23,856 bases of DNA, from the NCBI GenBank assembly GCA_002713555.1, contig PATG01000122.1, forward strand, positions 1 to 23,856, read 5' to 3'. A model generated the notes under the pieces. It was not told the DNA's origin and ran no database searches. It saw nothing but the letters and a program-made list of their open reading frames with translations. This DNA is from Planctomycetaceae bacterium (GTDB taxonomy: Bacteria > Planctomycetota > Planctomycetia > Pirellulales > Lacipirellulaceae). Positions within the stretch are counted from its first letter, which is position 1. Each line of letters starts with the position of its first letter. A program made the translations under genes and the position numbers. Shown here piece after piece: positions 1 to 9,220 of this stretch.

Positions 1-2519
1 AGTGTCCAGTAGGCATCGAGTTTCTCGGTCGATCGTTTGTCGCTTGCCCAGAAACGGTCTCGACTGCGGCGCACATACCAATTCGAAAGCACATCGACAA
101 AATCGGTTAAGCTCTGGCACGCTCCATAGTTGTCGTACAAATCCATGCGCTCCACGACTGTCGTTACAGTCGTATTCAATTCGCTGAGAATCCAACGATC
201 GAGTTCAGCACGCTCCTCCAGGGGACGGTAGGAGGTAGCCTGCTCAAAGGTGTTTGCTTCCAGCATGCAGTTGGCAGCCTGGGGCCCGCATTCTTCGCAG
301 GGATTGAATCCATCGATATTGGCGTAGATTGTAAAAAAACTATAAACATTCCAGAGCCGCAGCAGAAATTCTGGAATACTATCTTTGATCGCTTGTTCGC
401 TATAGCGGATGGAAGTCCAGGGGGGCTGATTGGCAAAAAAGTACCAGCGCAAAGCATCTGCTCCGTAGAGATCAAAGATCTCATCCGGAGCACGATAGTT
501 GCGTTTGCTCTTCGACATTTTTTGCCCATCTTCGCCGAGCATAAGTCCCAGGACGATGCAGTTCTTAAAAGGGTGAGGAGCTTGGGCTGAGAGTCGATTT
601 TCCTTTTCTCGATCCTCACTATCGGCATCTTGTCCTTCTCCAAACATCAAGGTGCTGATTGCGAGCTGGCTGTAAAACCAGCCTCGTGTTTGATCGAGCG
701 CTTCGCTGATAAAGTCGGCCGGGAATTGACGACTGAATTTTTCGCGCTCGGGGCCCGCTTCTTGACCCCGGAAGCCCCATTGGGCAAAGGGCATGGCGCC
801 TGAGTCGTACCAGCAGTCGATGACTTCTGTAACTCGTTGCATCCGAGCCCCGCTGGCAAAGGGAGAGTCGTAGGTCACTGCGTCGATGTAGGGCTTATGC
901 ACTTGCAGATCATCGGGCAAATCGGGGTTCGCCCCTTTTGCTGCGTCCCAGACCTCCGTCCCAGCAATGCCCGGTTTTTGAAGTAATTCTTCGTAACAGC
1001 CAATTGCTTCTTGCCTGCCGGTCTGTTGGCATTCCCAGATAGGCAGTGGAGTGCCCCAGTATCGCTCACGGCTTAACGCCCAATCGACATTGGAAGCCAG
1101 GAACTTACCAAATCGGCCGTCCTTGATGTGTTCAGGGAGCCAGTTGATTTCACGATTGTTGGCGAGCATCTGGTCTTTGGCCGCTGTGGTGCGAATAAAC
1201 CAACTTTCACGCGGGTACTGGATGAGAGGATCTTCTTCGGCTCGCCAGCAGAAGGGATAGTCGTGCAAATACTGCTCACGAAAGTAGAGTCGCTCTCGTT
1301 CTTTCAAATCCCGAATAATGTCTTTGTCGCAATCCTTTACCCAACGGCCTTGGCAGTAGTCGGGCCCTTCGTCGGTAAATTTTCCGCTTGAATCGACGGC
1401 ATTGATGAGAGAGGGACCCTGGCCATCTACAAAGCGAGATTGTTCCGCAACAAGAACTTCGTAGTCGACTTCACCAAATGCTGGGGCTTGATGAACAATT
1501 CCGCTGCCACTGTCTGTAGTGACAAAATCTGCAGAGACTACCCTCCAAGCGGTGACTTCCGTAGTTCCATCTCGAAGTTGCCCGGATTGTTGAGACAATT
1601 TGCTGGAGTAACAGTCGAAGGGTGGCTGGTAGCGTTTGCCGATCAACTGGCTGCCCAGGCAGGTTGACTCAACTTTCAATTCGCGTTTCAGTTTTCCGGC
1701 TATCGTTTCAACCAACGCCGAAGCAATGATCAAACGTGGTGTATTCGTAGCACTCTGTTCGTCAATGACGATGGAGTACTCCAATTCGGGATGCACGGCA
1801 GCAAATTGGTTGGAAGGGAGTGTCCAGGGTGTCGTCGTCCAGACCAAGAGGGCCGTATCGGTGGTCTCTCCCTTGTCATCAAGCAGTGGGAATTTAACAA
1901 AAACACTTGGGTCCGCCACCTCGCGGTATCCCTGACCGACCTCTCCTGCAGAGAGTGCAGTACCGCCCTGTGCCCACCACCAGACAATCTTGTGACCTTG
2001 GTACAATTGTCCTCGATCAAAGAGTGTTTTCAGCGACCACCAGACACTTTCAACGTAGCTGCGATGGTAGGTAACGTAGGCTTCCTGGAGATTGACCCAA
2101 AAGCCCAATCGCTCGGTAAGTCGTTCCCATTCCTGCATGTAGCGCCACACACTTTGTTGGCAGAGTTGAATAAACGGTTCTATGCCATAGGTTTCGATCT
2201 CTTCTTTCGAGTGGATACCCAATTCTTTGCAGACTTCGACCTCGACAGGTAAGCCGTGTGTATCCCAGCCTGCTTTCCGCTCACAAAGATAACCGCGCAT
2301 GGTCTTGTAGCGTGGAAATAAATCTTTAATGGCGCGCGTGAGGCAGTGCCCCGGATGAGGCATGCCATTGGCTGTGGGTGGACCTTCGTAGAAAACAAAG
2401 TTCTTAGCTCCCTCACGTGCCGCTAGCGTCTTGGCGTAGATTTCACGCTGTTTCCAGAAATCTCCAATGGCTATTTCACGTTGGGAGAAACTTTCATTTT
2501 TTGAAATAGTTGGAAACAT
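1..2519 (-). CDS. ileS: Isoleucyl-tRNA synthetase (type-2-like), 3' end outside window
   Basis: Charges tRNA-Ile with isoleucine in the cytoplasm. The reverse strand is open from an ATG at 2519 to the left edge, giving about 839 residues with no stop; the C-terminal anticodon-binding end is missing. The class I signature HPGH is at residues 55-58, following [21 protein letters not shown] follows, then a CP1 editing domain with [11 protein letters not shown], and the second signature KMSKS at 667-671. The overall pattern ([31 protein letters not shown]) resembles the eukaryote-like, mupirocin-tolerant IleS2 class, but the HIGH motif is canonical H-x-G-H. Around residues 176-186 the segment is [10 protein letters not shown] where many relatives have a CPxCG zinc loop. 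No frameshift was seen: the start and the KMSKS motif are in one frame. In many bacteria lspA follows ileS; that position lies outside the window. Identity is near certain; the subtype is by recall. Confidence 0.97.
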   Translation of the reverse strand, partial: MFPTISKNESFSQREIAIGDFWKQREIYAKTLAAREGAKNFVFYEGPPTANGMPHPGHCLTRAIKDLFPRYKTMRGYLCERKAGWDTHGLPVEVEVCKELGIHSKEEIETYGIEPFIQLCQQSVWRYMQEWERLTERLGFWVNLQEAYVTYHRSYVESVWWSLKTLFDRGQLYQGHKIVWWWAQGGTALSAGEVGQGYREVADPSVFVKFPLLDDKGETTDTALLVWTTTPWTLPSNQFAAVHPELEYSIVIDEQSATNTPRLIIASALVETIAGKLKRELKVESTCLGSQLIGKRYQPPFDCYSSKLSQQSGQLRDGTTEVTAWRVVSADFVTTDSGSGIVHQAPAFGEVDYEVLVAEQSRFVDGQGPSLINAVDSSGKFTDEGPDYCQGRWVKDCDKDIIRDLKERERLYFREQYLHDYPFCWRAEEDPLIQYPRESWFIRTTAAKDQMLANNREINWLPEHIKDGRFGKFLASNVDWALSRERYWGTPLPIWECQQTGRQEAIGCYEELLQKPGIAGTEVWDAAKGANPDLPDDLQVHKPYIDAVTYDSPFASGARMQRVTEVIDCWYDSGAMPFAQWGFRGQEAGPEREKFSRQFPADFISEALDQTRGWFYSQLAISTLMFGEGQDADSEDREKENRLSAQAPHPFKNCIVLGLMLGEDGQKMSKSKRNYRAPDEIFDLYGADALRWYFFANQPPWTSIRYSEQAIKDSIPEFLLRLWNVYSFFTIYANIDGFNPCEECGPQAANCMLEANTFEQATSYRPLEERAELDRWILSELNTTVTTVVERMDLYDNYGACQSLTDFVDVLSNWYVRRSRDRFWASDKRSTEKLDAYWT

Positions 2520-2684
2520 CAATTTCGCCAAGGCGCGTTGAAGGCGGGAGGATGAGCATGCTGCCTATAAATACAGAGATCGCAGAAGCCAAAAAGTTCG
2601 CAGAGAGAGACTGCTTCATGCTTGCTGCTCTGCGTAACTTTGTGCCTCAGCGATCTCGTTGATTGCAATCAGAAGGCATCAAGA

Positions 2685-3128
2685 CTATTGGTCGTCAAAA
2701 TCTGGGTCACCTTGGAATGGCGATTCTTCTTTGTCTTTGTCTTCACCACCGAAGGTATCGGGGAACTCATCGTCTTCGGTGAGATCGTCTTCCCAATCCT
2801 CTTCAAAATCATCGTCGAAATCATCATCAAAATCATCGTCTTCAAAATCGTCAAAAGGATCGTCCATTTCTGCCTCAATCGGATTGTAAACCGTCAAGCT
2901 GTCAGGCCACAGTTCTTTGTCCAGTGAAGGAGTATCCCCCGGAGAGCCCAGCGGAAGAATATCTCCAGGGAAAAATGTGGACCACGGCTCCAGCCAAGGG
3001 TTATAAAGCCAAGGGTTATAATTCGTCTGGGGGGCACCAATACGATCGCCATCTTCATGATCCCCACATTCGCTGAAATAGGTATCAACTGTCTTGTTGT
3101 CGTCTAGTAAGCATGCTGCCATCGCCAT
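2685..3128 (-). CDS. Acidic hypothetical protein with Asp-rich tail
   Basis: A 147-residue protein that I do not recognise. The start ATG at 3128 has a GAGGA Shine-Dalgarno-like sequence upstream, which supports translation. The N-terminal part holds a duplicated block, NYNPWLYNPWLEPW, encoded by an exact 15-bp tandem duplication at 2992-3021. The C-terminal half is extremely acidic, with repeats of FDDD and FEED and then DDLTEDDEF, and is probably disordered. There is no signal peptide or membrane segment. Short acidic proteins with FDDD-type repeats are, from memory, common in planctomycetes. It sits downstream of nothing on its own strand and is followed by ileS about 165 bp later, so the two could be co-transcribed. 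The function is unknown. It might bind cations or basic proteins through the acidic tail, but that is only inference. Confidence 0.7.
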   Translation of the reverse strand: MAMAACLLDDNKTVDTYFSECGDHEDGDRIGAPQTNYNPWLYNPWLEPWSTFFPGDILPLGSPGDTPSLDKELWPDSLTVYNPIEAEMDDPFDDFEDDDFDDDFDDDFEEDWEDDLTEDDEFPDTFGGEDKDKEESPFQGDPDFDDQ

Positions 3129-3481
3129 TAATCTTTTCCTCGACTAAGCTACTTTGTCATCGGCTATTCTGTTAAACACCAATTTTGCTAGCAGAGCCAA
3201 CCCTGCTAGCGGACAAGCGGAGCCCGAAGGGGCAGAAGGACTTGCGTCGATTATTGTACGCGCGGATTCTCTCTGATGACAACTGGTTTTGTCAAGCGAA
3301 TTGCTACTAAGCCGGAGGCTCGACTCCACAGGCGGCGGTGTGCTGGAAACCCAATCCTGAGCTGAAGTTGGCCTATTTTGTGATTCAGGCTAAACTGGCC
3401 GCAAATATCCCGTATTTCGGGTGCAATATTCTCGCCATTGTACCGGCTTGTAAAAGGTGACCCACGCGCAAGGAGGCGTTG
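3129..3481. other. Divergent intergenic region
   Basis: About 350 bp between the divergent acidic-protein gene and the YhaO-like gene, so it should carry promoters for both directions. I see a perfect 8-bp inverted repeat, gctagcag at 3187-3194 and ctgctagc at 3203-3210, which could be an operator or hairpin. I could not identify convincing -35/-10 boxes by eye and see no good coding region. Confidence 0.5.
3470..3476 (+). promoter_or_regulatory. Shine-Dalgarno site fixing the start of the YhaO-like gene
   Basis: AAGGAGG lies 5 nt before the ATG at 3482. This favours 3482 over the in-frame TTG one codon earlier at 3479. Confidence 0.85.
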
Positions 3482-4717
3482 ATGTCTCAGTCCCCGCTTC
3501 GTTTTGTCCATGCCAGTGATTTGCACTTAGAACGCCCCTTAGGGGGGATTGCTGAGGTTCCTGAGCATCTTCGGGATGTATTTCTGGAAGCGCCGTACCA
3601 GGCAGCCAGTAAAGTCTTTGAAACGGTACTTTCTGAAGGGGCTGATGCCCTGATTTTTGCTGGCGACGTGGTAGATTTTGATCTGGCCGGTCCTCGAGCG
3701 GTCGTATTTCTACTTGAGCAATTCCAGCGTTTGGCAGCCCACGGCATCCCCGTTTATTGGGCCTCAGGCGATTCGGATCCAGCTGATAATTGGCCAGCGA
3801 GTATCGAATTGCCTGATAACGTACATTTTTTCCCGTTTGGGCAAGTTGCTGGTAGGGAATTACGTCGTGCAGAAGAAATAGTAGCCTGCGTCCAGGGCAT
3901 CAGCCGCACCCCAGGGGAGGTTCCGGATGACAGTGGCTTTTTTAGAGATGTCCAGGGCAAATTTACAGTGGGCGTCTCCTACGGCACTTCGGCTTCCCCA
4001 GGGACCGAGGGAGATCGAGTGCACTACATGGCACTAGGCGGCAAACACCAGCGGCAGACGGTGGATCAATCTCCAGGAATTGCCCACTACAGCGGCACAA
4101 CACAGGGCCGTTCTCCCCAAGAAACGGGCCCTTGCGGTTGCACCCTGGTGTCGGTTGATGACTCGGGGCATGTTAAATCCACTTTTATCGCTACCGATGT
4201 GATTCGCTGGATTACTGAGACCATCGAAACCACTGCAGGTACCGACGAAGATGCGCTTCTAGCCCAAATGGAAAAACGCATCGACAAGCTTCGTACCAAG
4301 CACCATGGCAGTCCACTCCTGGTTACTTGGAGTGTCAAAGGAAGGGGCCAGGTTGTCAATCACATCCGCCAAGGCGGTATTAGTGATGAGATGGTCATTC
4401 GTCTCCGAGAAAAACATGGCCATCAGGAGCCAGGTATCTGGACGGTAGCCATCGAATGCCATGCACCCCTTGATGTTCCCCAGGAATGGGTAGACGAAGA
4501 AACAATCATGGGTGACATGCTGCGAGAGTTTCAAGCTCTCGAAGCCGACGAAAGTATTTCTTTGGACCTTGAAGATTTCTTGCCGGAGCAGTTTCGAGAG
4601 AATGCCTGGGCGGAGCTGGCCACGATTCGAGAGGAGGATCGTGCTGGCGTGCTATGGGCTGCGTCCAAAATGGCAGTGGATTTGCTCGATGGCGAAGAAG
4701 AGCTTAGTGGAAATTAA
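3482..4717 (+). CDS. YhaO/SbcD-like metallophosphoesterase (putative DNA exonuclease subunit)
   Basis: A 411-residue protein of the SbcD/Mre11-like calcineurin phosphoesterase family, expected to pair with the SbcC/YhaN-like ATPase encoded next. The first two metal-site motifs are intact: ASDLH (D13, H15) and AGDVVD (G61, D62). The later motifs differ from the family norm. GNHD is replaced by SGDSD (95-99), the histidine-bearing motif IV is SYGTS, and the usual GHxH reads ALGGKHQR (184-191). From memory, the same ALGG(K/R)H variant occurs in planctomycete relatives, so this is probably a lineage trait rather than decay. Whether the protein is still a nuclease is uncertain. The N-terminal domain is followed by a roughly 200-residue C-terminal region like the capping part of YhaO proteins. 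The next gene starts 149 bp downstream on the same strand, consistent with an operon. Confidence 0.88.
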   Translation: MSQSPLRFVHASDLHLERPLGGIAEVPEHLRDVFLEAPYQAASKVFETVLSEGADALIFAGDVVDFDLAGPRAVVFLLEQFQRLAAHGIPVYWASGDSDPADNWPASIELPDNVHFFPFGQVAGRELRRAEEIVACVQGISRTPGEVPDDSGFFRDVQGKFTVGVSYGTSASPGTEGDRVHYMALGGKHQRQTVDQSPGIAHYSGTTQGRSPQETGPCGCTLVSVDDSGHVKSTFIATDVIRWITETIETTAGTDEDALLAQMEKRIDKLRTKHHGSPLLVTWSVKGRGQVVNHIRQGGISDEMVIRLREKHGHQEPGIWTVAIECHAPLDVPQEWVDEETIMGDMLREFQALEADESISLDLEDFLPEQFRENAWAELATIREEDRAGVLWAASKMAVDLLDGEEELSGN

Positions 4718-4866
4718 ATAGAGAGTGTTTGAGTTGAAAGTCTAGGACCCATTTCAAAACTCCTTTGTTGTGCCAATTTTCCCGAGGAATTCGACCCCTT
4801 CACCAGGTTATGAAGCTGGTTCTAGTATTTTGACGCCCCGCGTCTGTCCCATTTAGAAAGCTAGTT

Positions 4867-7800
4867 ATGAAGATCACAGATATTCGCATTGATGGTTTCG
4901 GTGTTTGGAACGATTTGCGATTAGAGCGATTGTCGCCCAATCTGACGGCGTTCTACGGGGCAAACGAAGCAGGGAAAACCACGCTGATGCAGTTTTCTCG
5001 TGCAGTACTTTATGGCATGTCCGCCGAACGGCGGAGCCGCTATTTGCCCCCTGTCAATGGAGGCAAGCCAGGAGGAACGCTATCAATTCTCAGCGATGGC
5101 GATCAATTGCATGTGAGTCGCATTGCCGACCGTGGTCCAGACGACGTGGGTTTGGTGAGTATCAGGACAAAAGATGGGCCAGCAACAGGAGACAGAATGC
5201 TCCGCGAGGCCCTGTCCGAAATCGATGAGTCCACATTCAACAATATTTTTGCTATAGGTCTAAGTGAAATTCAGCAATTGGGCACATTGAGTGATACCAA
5301 GGCTGCCAACTGGCTCTACCGGCTTACCTCAGGGCTGGACCGAGTTAGTCTTTATGACGTGATTCAGGGGATTCGACAGACGCGTAGTGATTTGCTTTCG
5401 GCACCCAATCCGGAGAACAGCCAGCAAGAATCCAGGATTTTGCAGTTGATGAATCGTCGTGAGGTCTTGCGAGGCGAAATCAAGCAACTTGTGCAGCGCA
5501 ATCGTCAATGGTCTCAACTAGAAATCAGGATTCAGGAACTTGACGAACAGGTCGCCTTGCAAGAAGAGCGTGTGCGAGAATGTGAACAGCAGTCGCGTGT
5601 TCTCGAATGTGCGGTCGGCTTGAAACCCAATTGGCGAAAACGTGCAAAGATCTCAACACAATTGCAACAATACGATGGAAACATCCAATTGCCTGAGGAT
5701 GCAATAGCTCGGCTTGATGAATTGCAACGCAAAGTTGAACAGCATCAGCGCGACGCGGATGTTCTTTCTGGGCAGCGACAACAGCTTAAAGAAGAATCTC
5801 AACGATTGGGCATCAACGAACGTCTCATGAAAAACTGTTGCCGGATTGACGCGCTGGGCGAACAGCGAGACTGGTTGCAATCCCTTGACCGACAAATTGA
5901 AGATCTGGAAGCTGAGGCCGGGCAATTTGAACAGATGCTCGAAAGTGAACAAGAACGATTGGGGCATGCATTAGGGCTGGCAGATAGTGAACACTTGCAA
6001 GTAATCAGCAAGGCCGATCTAGAAGGCCTGCAACCACAAATCAAGGATTTGCGGGCAGCTCAGAAACAAGTCGAACAAGCCCAGGTGGCATTCGATGCTC
6101 AAATCGAATACGAGAGGTCTATCAAAGTAAAAATTGAGACTTCGGTTGTTGGGGGTGAGCATCATGGGTTGCCAATGGATGTTCGTGAAACGAGTGACCT
6201 GGTAGCCAGACTACGCAGTCGTCTCAAAGTCGAAAAGCGACTTGAGCAGACGCAGAGCCACGAGTTGGAACTGGAACAACAAAGTCATGAGTTGCTCGAC
6301 GAACAGATCATGCCATTGGCCACCTTTAATTGGACACTGGCAGCAGTTGTGGTGGGCGCTCTCTTGGTGGGTGTGTGGCTGTGGTGGCCAGGTGCACCAC
6401 TTGGCAGTGCCGGGCCACTCATTGCTCTGGGGGGATTGGCAACTGGCATTTTTTGTTTTCTCTTTAAAGCATTCATCGAAAACTCAGCTGCCGACAAGCT
6501 GGATGCTTGCCAACATCAAATGGATGTTGTGGCACGCCAGATCAAAGAAGCAGAGAGTGAAAAAGAAAAATTGGATGTAGAACTGCCGATGACCGATGGC
6601 TCCGTTCACATTCGTTTGCAAGCTGCTGAGAGACATCTGGCAGAACTCGAAAATATGTTGCCCGTTGAAGCCGAAAGAAAACAGGCCAGCCATGAAACAA
6701 TGTCAGCAGAATCGAACTTAAAACAAGCTCAGGCAGCATACGGAAAAGGTTTGGCCCGTTGGAGAACCAAGCTGGTTGGTCTCGGTTTTTCGGAAAAATT
6801 GGACCCCGAACGACTGCTCAGTGTTACAGAACGATACGGCGCGCTGGGGGACCTGGAGAACCGGGCCAAACTCCGCCGTGAGGATGCCGTTGCCAGACAA
6901 CGAGAACACGCCACGATTACTCGCAGGATCGAGGATCTGGCGGGTGAGGTTGGTTGCCTGCTGGAGTCAGAAGAAACTGAAATAGGCGAGGATGGCGAAG
7001 AATACGAGGTGGAAGTCAGTGCCTTTGAGCAACTGGAGCATCTGCTTAGCGAACGTCGACGGCAGATGGACGATGTAGAACGTCGGGATGGTTTATTCGA
7101 ACGTGCCAAAGAAATGAAGGTTGAAGAGGGCAAACATCGTCGAGCCATCGTTGGTATTCGTCGACGGTGCGATGCCTTGTTCCAGGCTGCAAATTGTGAC
7201 GACGAAGCAGCTTACCGCCGCCTGGCAGAAGAACAGCATAAACAGCAGCAGTTGCGTGAGCAGCGTAAAAGTATCACCAGAGAAATAGCAGCTGCTATAG
7301 GACAGCGTGCTCCTGAAGAAACATTTGCAGGGTTGTTGAGCCCAGAAAATATTGGTGGTCTGGAAGAACGATGGGAAACCCTTTCAACAGAAATGGAATC
7401 CGAGCGAGGTGAACTTACCAGTTTGGCCGGTGAACGAGGTGCTCTTCGTCAAGAACAGAAATCACTGGCCCAGAACCGATTGTTGGCTGAACGGCAACTG
7501 GATTTGAGCATTACCGAACAGCAACTTGTCGATGCTCGCAAAGCATGGCGCGAGCATGCTACGGTCAACCGCGTTCTCGAAAGAATTCGTTCGGAGTACG
7601 AAGCACATCGACAACCCGAAACACTTGCAGAAGCCTCTCGAACCATGAGTCGCTTGACGGGTGGTGAGTACCAGCGGGTTTGGACGCCACTTGCGAACGA
7701 TATCTTGTTGGTAGAGAACTCTGCAGGCGAATCGCTATTAGTTGAACACCTTAGTCGAGGTACGCGTGAGCAACTGTTTTTAAGTGTGCGACTAGCGATT

Positions 7801-8397
7801 GTGACAACTTTTGCCAAGCGTGGTATCAAGTTGCCATTGGTTCTCGATGATGTGTTGGTGAATTTTGATGCCATTCGGGCCAAGCGTGCTGCAGAGGCGC
7901 TTGGCGATTTTGCCGCGGGTGGGCATCAGGTGTTGCTATTCACATGCCACGAGCACATGTGGCAGATGTTCCAGGAACTCGATGTGGATTGCCGTCGTTT
8001 GCCCAGTCGTGCAGGCGCAGCATTGCCTGAGTCCAAGGTCGTTCAAAAACCCGTTGTTCAGGAGCCAGTTGAGGTCGAAGTTGAGCCTGTTGAGGTTGCC
8101 GAAGAATCGGTAGTCGAAGTCGCAGAACCTGCACCTGAACCACAGCCCACCAAGATCTCGAAACCGAAGAAAAAACGCGCCAAAGCCAAACCGCCTCAGC
8201 CTGAAGCCGAGCCCCTCCCGCCGGCTCCTGTTGAATTCTATGACTATCCATTTGTCGAAAAGATAGAGCAGGAAGTTGTTGCAGAGGCTGTGACCGAAAT
8301 GGTCTACCATTGGGAGAAAGAGGACTTGCAGGCAGGGCCTGAGACAGGTGCCTTCGGTAAGTCTTACCGCGATCATCTAGAGCCAAAGAGAGCCTAG
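4867..8397 (+). CDS. YhaN/SbcC-like AAA ATPase with coiled coils and membrane segments
   Basis: A 1176-residue SMC-like ATPase. The N-terminal half-site has Walker A GANEAGKTT at 31-39. The C-terminal half-site has an ABC-type signature LSRGTREQ at 962-969 and Walker B LPLVLDDVLVNFD at 989-1001. Between them lie long heptad-like, Gln/Glu/Arg-rich coiled coils (about 190-470 and 540-940). The middle of the arm holds two hydrophobic stretches, about 487-508 and 512-535, as in YhaN proteins, instead of the CxxC zinc hook of SbcC/Rad50. After the ATPase core comes a roughly 130-residue tail, rich in Val/Glu/Pro, then a KPKKKRAKAK basic patch and a short acidic end. ATP-driven arm movements should control the neighbouring phosphoesterase in DNA-end or hairpin processing, possibly at the membrane. 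The ATG at 4867 has only a weak upstream purine stretch. Family assignment is firm; the physiological role is inferred. Confidence 0.93.
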   Translation: MKITDIRIDGFGVWNDLRLERLSPNLTAFYGANEAGKTTLMQFSRAVLYGMSAERRSRYLPPVNGGKPGGTLSILSDGDQLHVSRIADRGPDDVGLVSIRTKDGPATGDRMLREALSEIDESTFNNIFAIGLSEIQQLGTLSDTKAANWLYRLTSGLDRVSLYDVIQGIRQTRSDLLSAPNPENSQQESRILQLMNRREVLRGEIKQLVQRNRQWSQLEIRIQELDEQVALQEERVRECEQQSRVLECAVGLKPNWRKRAKISTQLQQYDGNIQLPEDAIARLDELQRKVEQHQRDADVLSGQRQQLKEESQRLGINERLMKNCCRIDALGEQRDWLQSLDRQIEDLEAEAGQFEQMLESEQERLGHALGLADSEHLQVISKADLEGLQPQIKDLRAAQKQVEQAQVAFDAQIEYERSIKVKIETSVVGGEHHGLPMDVRETSDLVARLRSRLKVEKRLEQTQSHELELEQQSHELLDEQIMPLATFNWTLAAVVVGALLVGVWLWWPGAPLGSAGPLIALGGLATGIFCFLFKAFIENSAADKLDACQHQMDVVARQIKEAESEKEKLDVELPMTDGSVHIRLQAAERHLAELENMLPVEAERKQASHETMSAESNLKQAQAAYGKGLARWRTKLVGLGFSEKLDPERLLSVTERYGALGDLENRAKLRREDAVARQREHATITRRIEDLAGEVGCLLESEETEIGEDGEEYEVEVSAFEQLEHLLSERRRQMDDVERRDGLFERAKEMKVEEGKHRRAIVGIRRRCDALFQAANCDDEAAYRRLAEEQHKQQQLREQRKSITREIAAAIGQRAPEETFAGLLSPENIGGLEERWETLSTEMESERGELTSLAGERGALRQEQKSLAQNRLLAERQLDLSITEQQLVDARKAWREHATVNRVLERIRSEYEAHRQPETLAEASRTMSRLTGGEYQRVWTPLANDILLVENSAGESLLVEHLSRGTREQLFLSVRLAIVTTFAKRGIKLPLVLDDVLVNFDAIRAKRAAEALGDFAAGGHQVLLFTCHEHMWQMFQELDVDCRRLPSRAGAALPESKVVQKPVVQEPVEVEVEPVEVAEESVVEVAEPAPEPQPTKISKPKKKRAKAKPPQPEAEPLPPAPVEFYDYPFVEKIEQEVVAEAVTEMVYHWEKEDLQAGPETGAFGKSYRDHLEPKRA

Positions 8398-8426
8398 CCC
8401 GCAGGGTGCGTTCTGAGTTGCCATAT

Positions 8427-8991
8427 CCCCCTCCCTTTTACAGCTTTATGCAGGTGCTATCGGTGCTCGTTTGCTTCTAGAGCACTAGAGCAACTTTCGA
8501 AAATACGTTGCGGCCGTAACGAAATTCGTCAAGAATTTCGGTGGACACCGTTGGATGCAGCGCTATCGAAAGCCTTGGCGGCTTTCGCTACGTATAAAGG
8601 TAATTTGCTCTAGAAGACTTGGTTTTCCAAGTTTTCTGCCCTGAAGGGGCTCAATACCGTCGCCCTAGGTTTACTTGGCGCTCCACCCAGCGACCGAGCA
8701 CTTTGCCCAGCCAACCATCGGCACATTGCCGAGGTCGCCAACAATCCGCGGACTGGCTGACCGCGGAGGAATCGCGTCCTCGAAGACACTCCGATTAATT
8801 ACTACGTTCTCCGCTCGGACACTTGATTGGTAAAGCATCACCCAGGGTGGCGCCCGCCTGGGGGCGGGGCTTACCCTGGCTATGTTGTGAAGTCCCTGCG
8901 GGGCAAAAGGATTGCGAAGTAATCCTTCTATCCTTGCTGAGAGCTCGCTTAGCTTTGCTAGCACCTACATAAAGCTGTGAAAGAGAGGGGG
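8427..8991. mobile_element. MITE-like element with 32-bp terminal inverted repeats
   Basis: The arms 8427-8458 (begins ccccctccc, ends aggtgct) and 8960-8991 (begins agcacct, ends gaggggg) are reverse complements with 29 of 32 positions matching. The 565-bp interior has no transposase and is packed with hairpins. These include 8474-8484 with 8606-8616 (cttctagagca/tgctctagaag, perfect), 8520-8527 with 8533-8540 (cgaaattc/gaatttcg, perfect), 8617-8622 with 8627-8632, 8842-8848 with 8873-8879, and 8907-8913 with 8921-8927. No clear target-site duplication is visible beyond the dinucleotide AT on each side. It looks like a non-autonomous transposable element or a composite dispersed repeat; copy number cannot be judged from one window. 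Confidence 0.5.
8474..8616. repeat. Inner inverted-repeat unit nested in the 565-bp element
   Basis: A 143-bp unit is bounded by perfect 11-bp inverted repeats (8474-8484 and 8606-8616). It contains consecutive stem-loops: 8520-8540, then cggtg/caccg just after it, then cgaaagcc/ggctttcg. The nesting suggests a separate small palindromic repeat that was inserted into, or forms a module of, the larger element. Confidence 0.45.
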
Positions 8992-9043
8992 ATTTTGGTT
9001 GCGGCCTTTGGCCGCGCTGGACCCTCGTGGTTTCATTAGACAG

Positions 9044-9220
9044 AAAGACACAAAAAGGACAGGCATAGATATCAGGGCTATGCGTCCATTTGGGGCTAGG
9101 ACTGTCACTCGAGTTTCCTGTAGAAACGGGCCTTAATATTTCTATAAGCCCAGTCGCATCAAGACTTTAGTAGAGGCTATAGGCCCCCTGTCATTCTTTG
9201 CCTGTCATTTTTGTGTCTTT
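9044..9220. mobile_element. Small inverted-repeat element (177 bp, 22-bp arms)
   Basis: The arms 9044-9065 (aaagacacaaaaaggac...) and 9199-9220 are reverse complements at 21 of 22 positions. The interior holds no coding region. No target-site duplication is obvious. It lies 95 bp past the pyk stop, so pyk read-through would transcribe it into a long hairpin. It could be a tiny MITE or a transcript-end structure. Confidence 0.45.

Noticed and set aside
2622..2927. Plus-strand Ser- or Ile/Val-rich reading frames opposite the acidic protein
   Set aside because: They are the reverse complement of the Asp-codon repeats, whereas the minus-strand frame has the ribosome-binding site and sensible composition.
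7936..8386. Two overlapping minus-strand frames of about 147 residues
   Set aside because: They lie wholly inside the C-terminal tail of the YhaN-like gene and reflect its low-complexity codon pattern.
8671..8964. 97-residue reading frame on the minus strand inside the 565-bp element
   Set aside because: It spans several hairpins, has no ribosome-binding site or recognisable domain, and its composition follows the palindromic repeats. Treated as non-coding.
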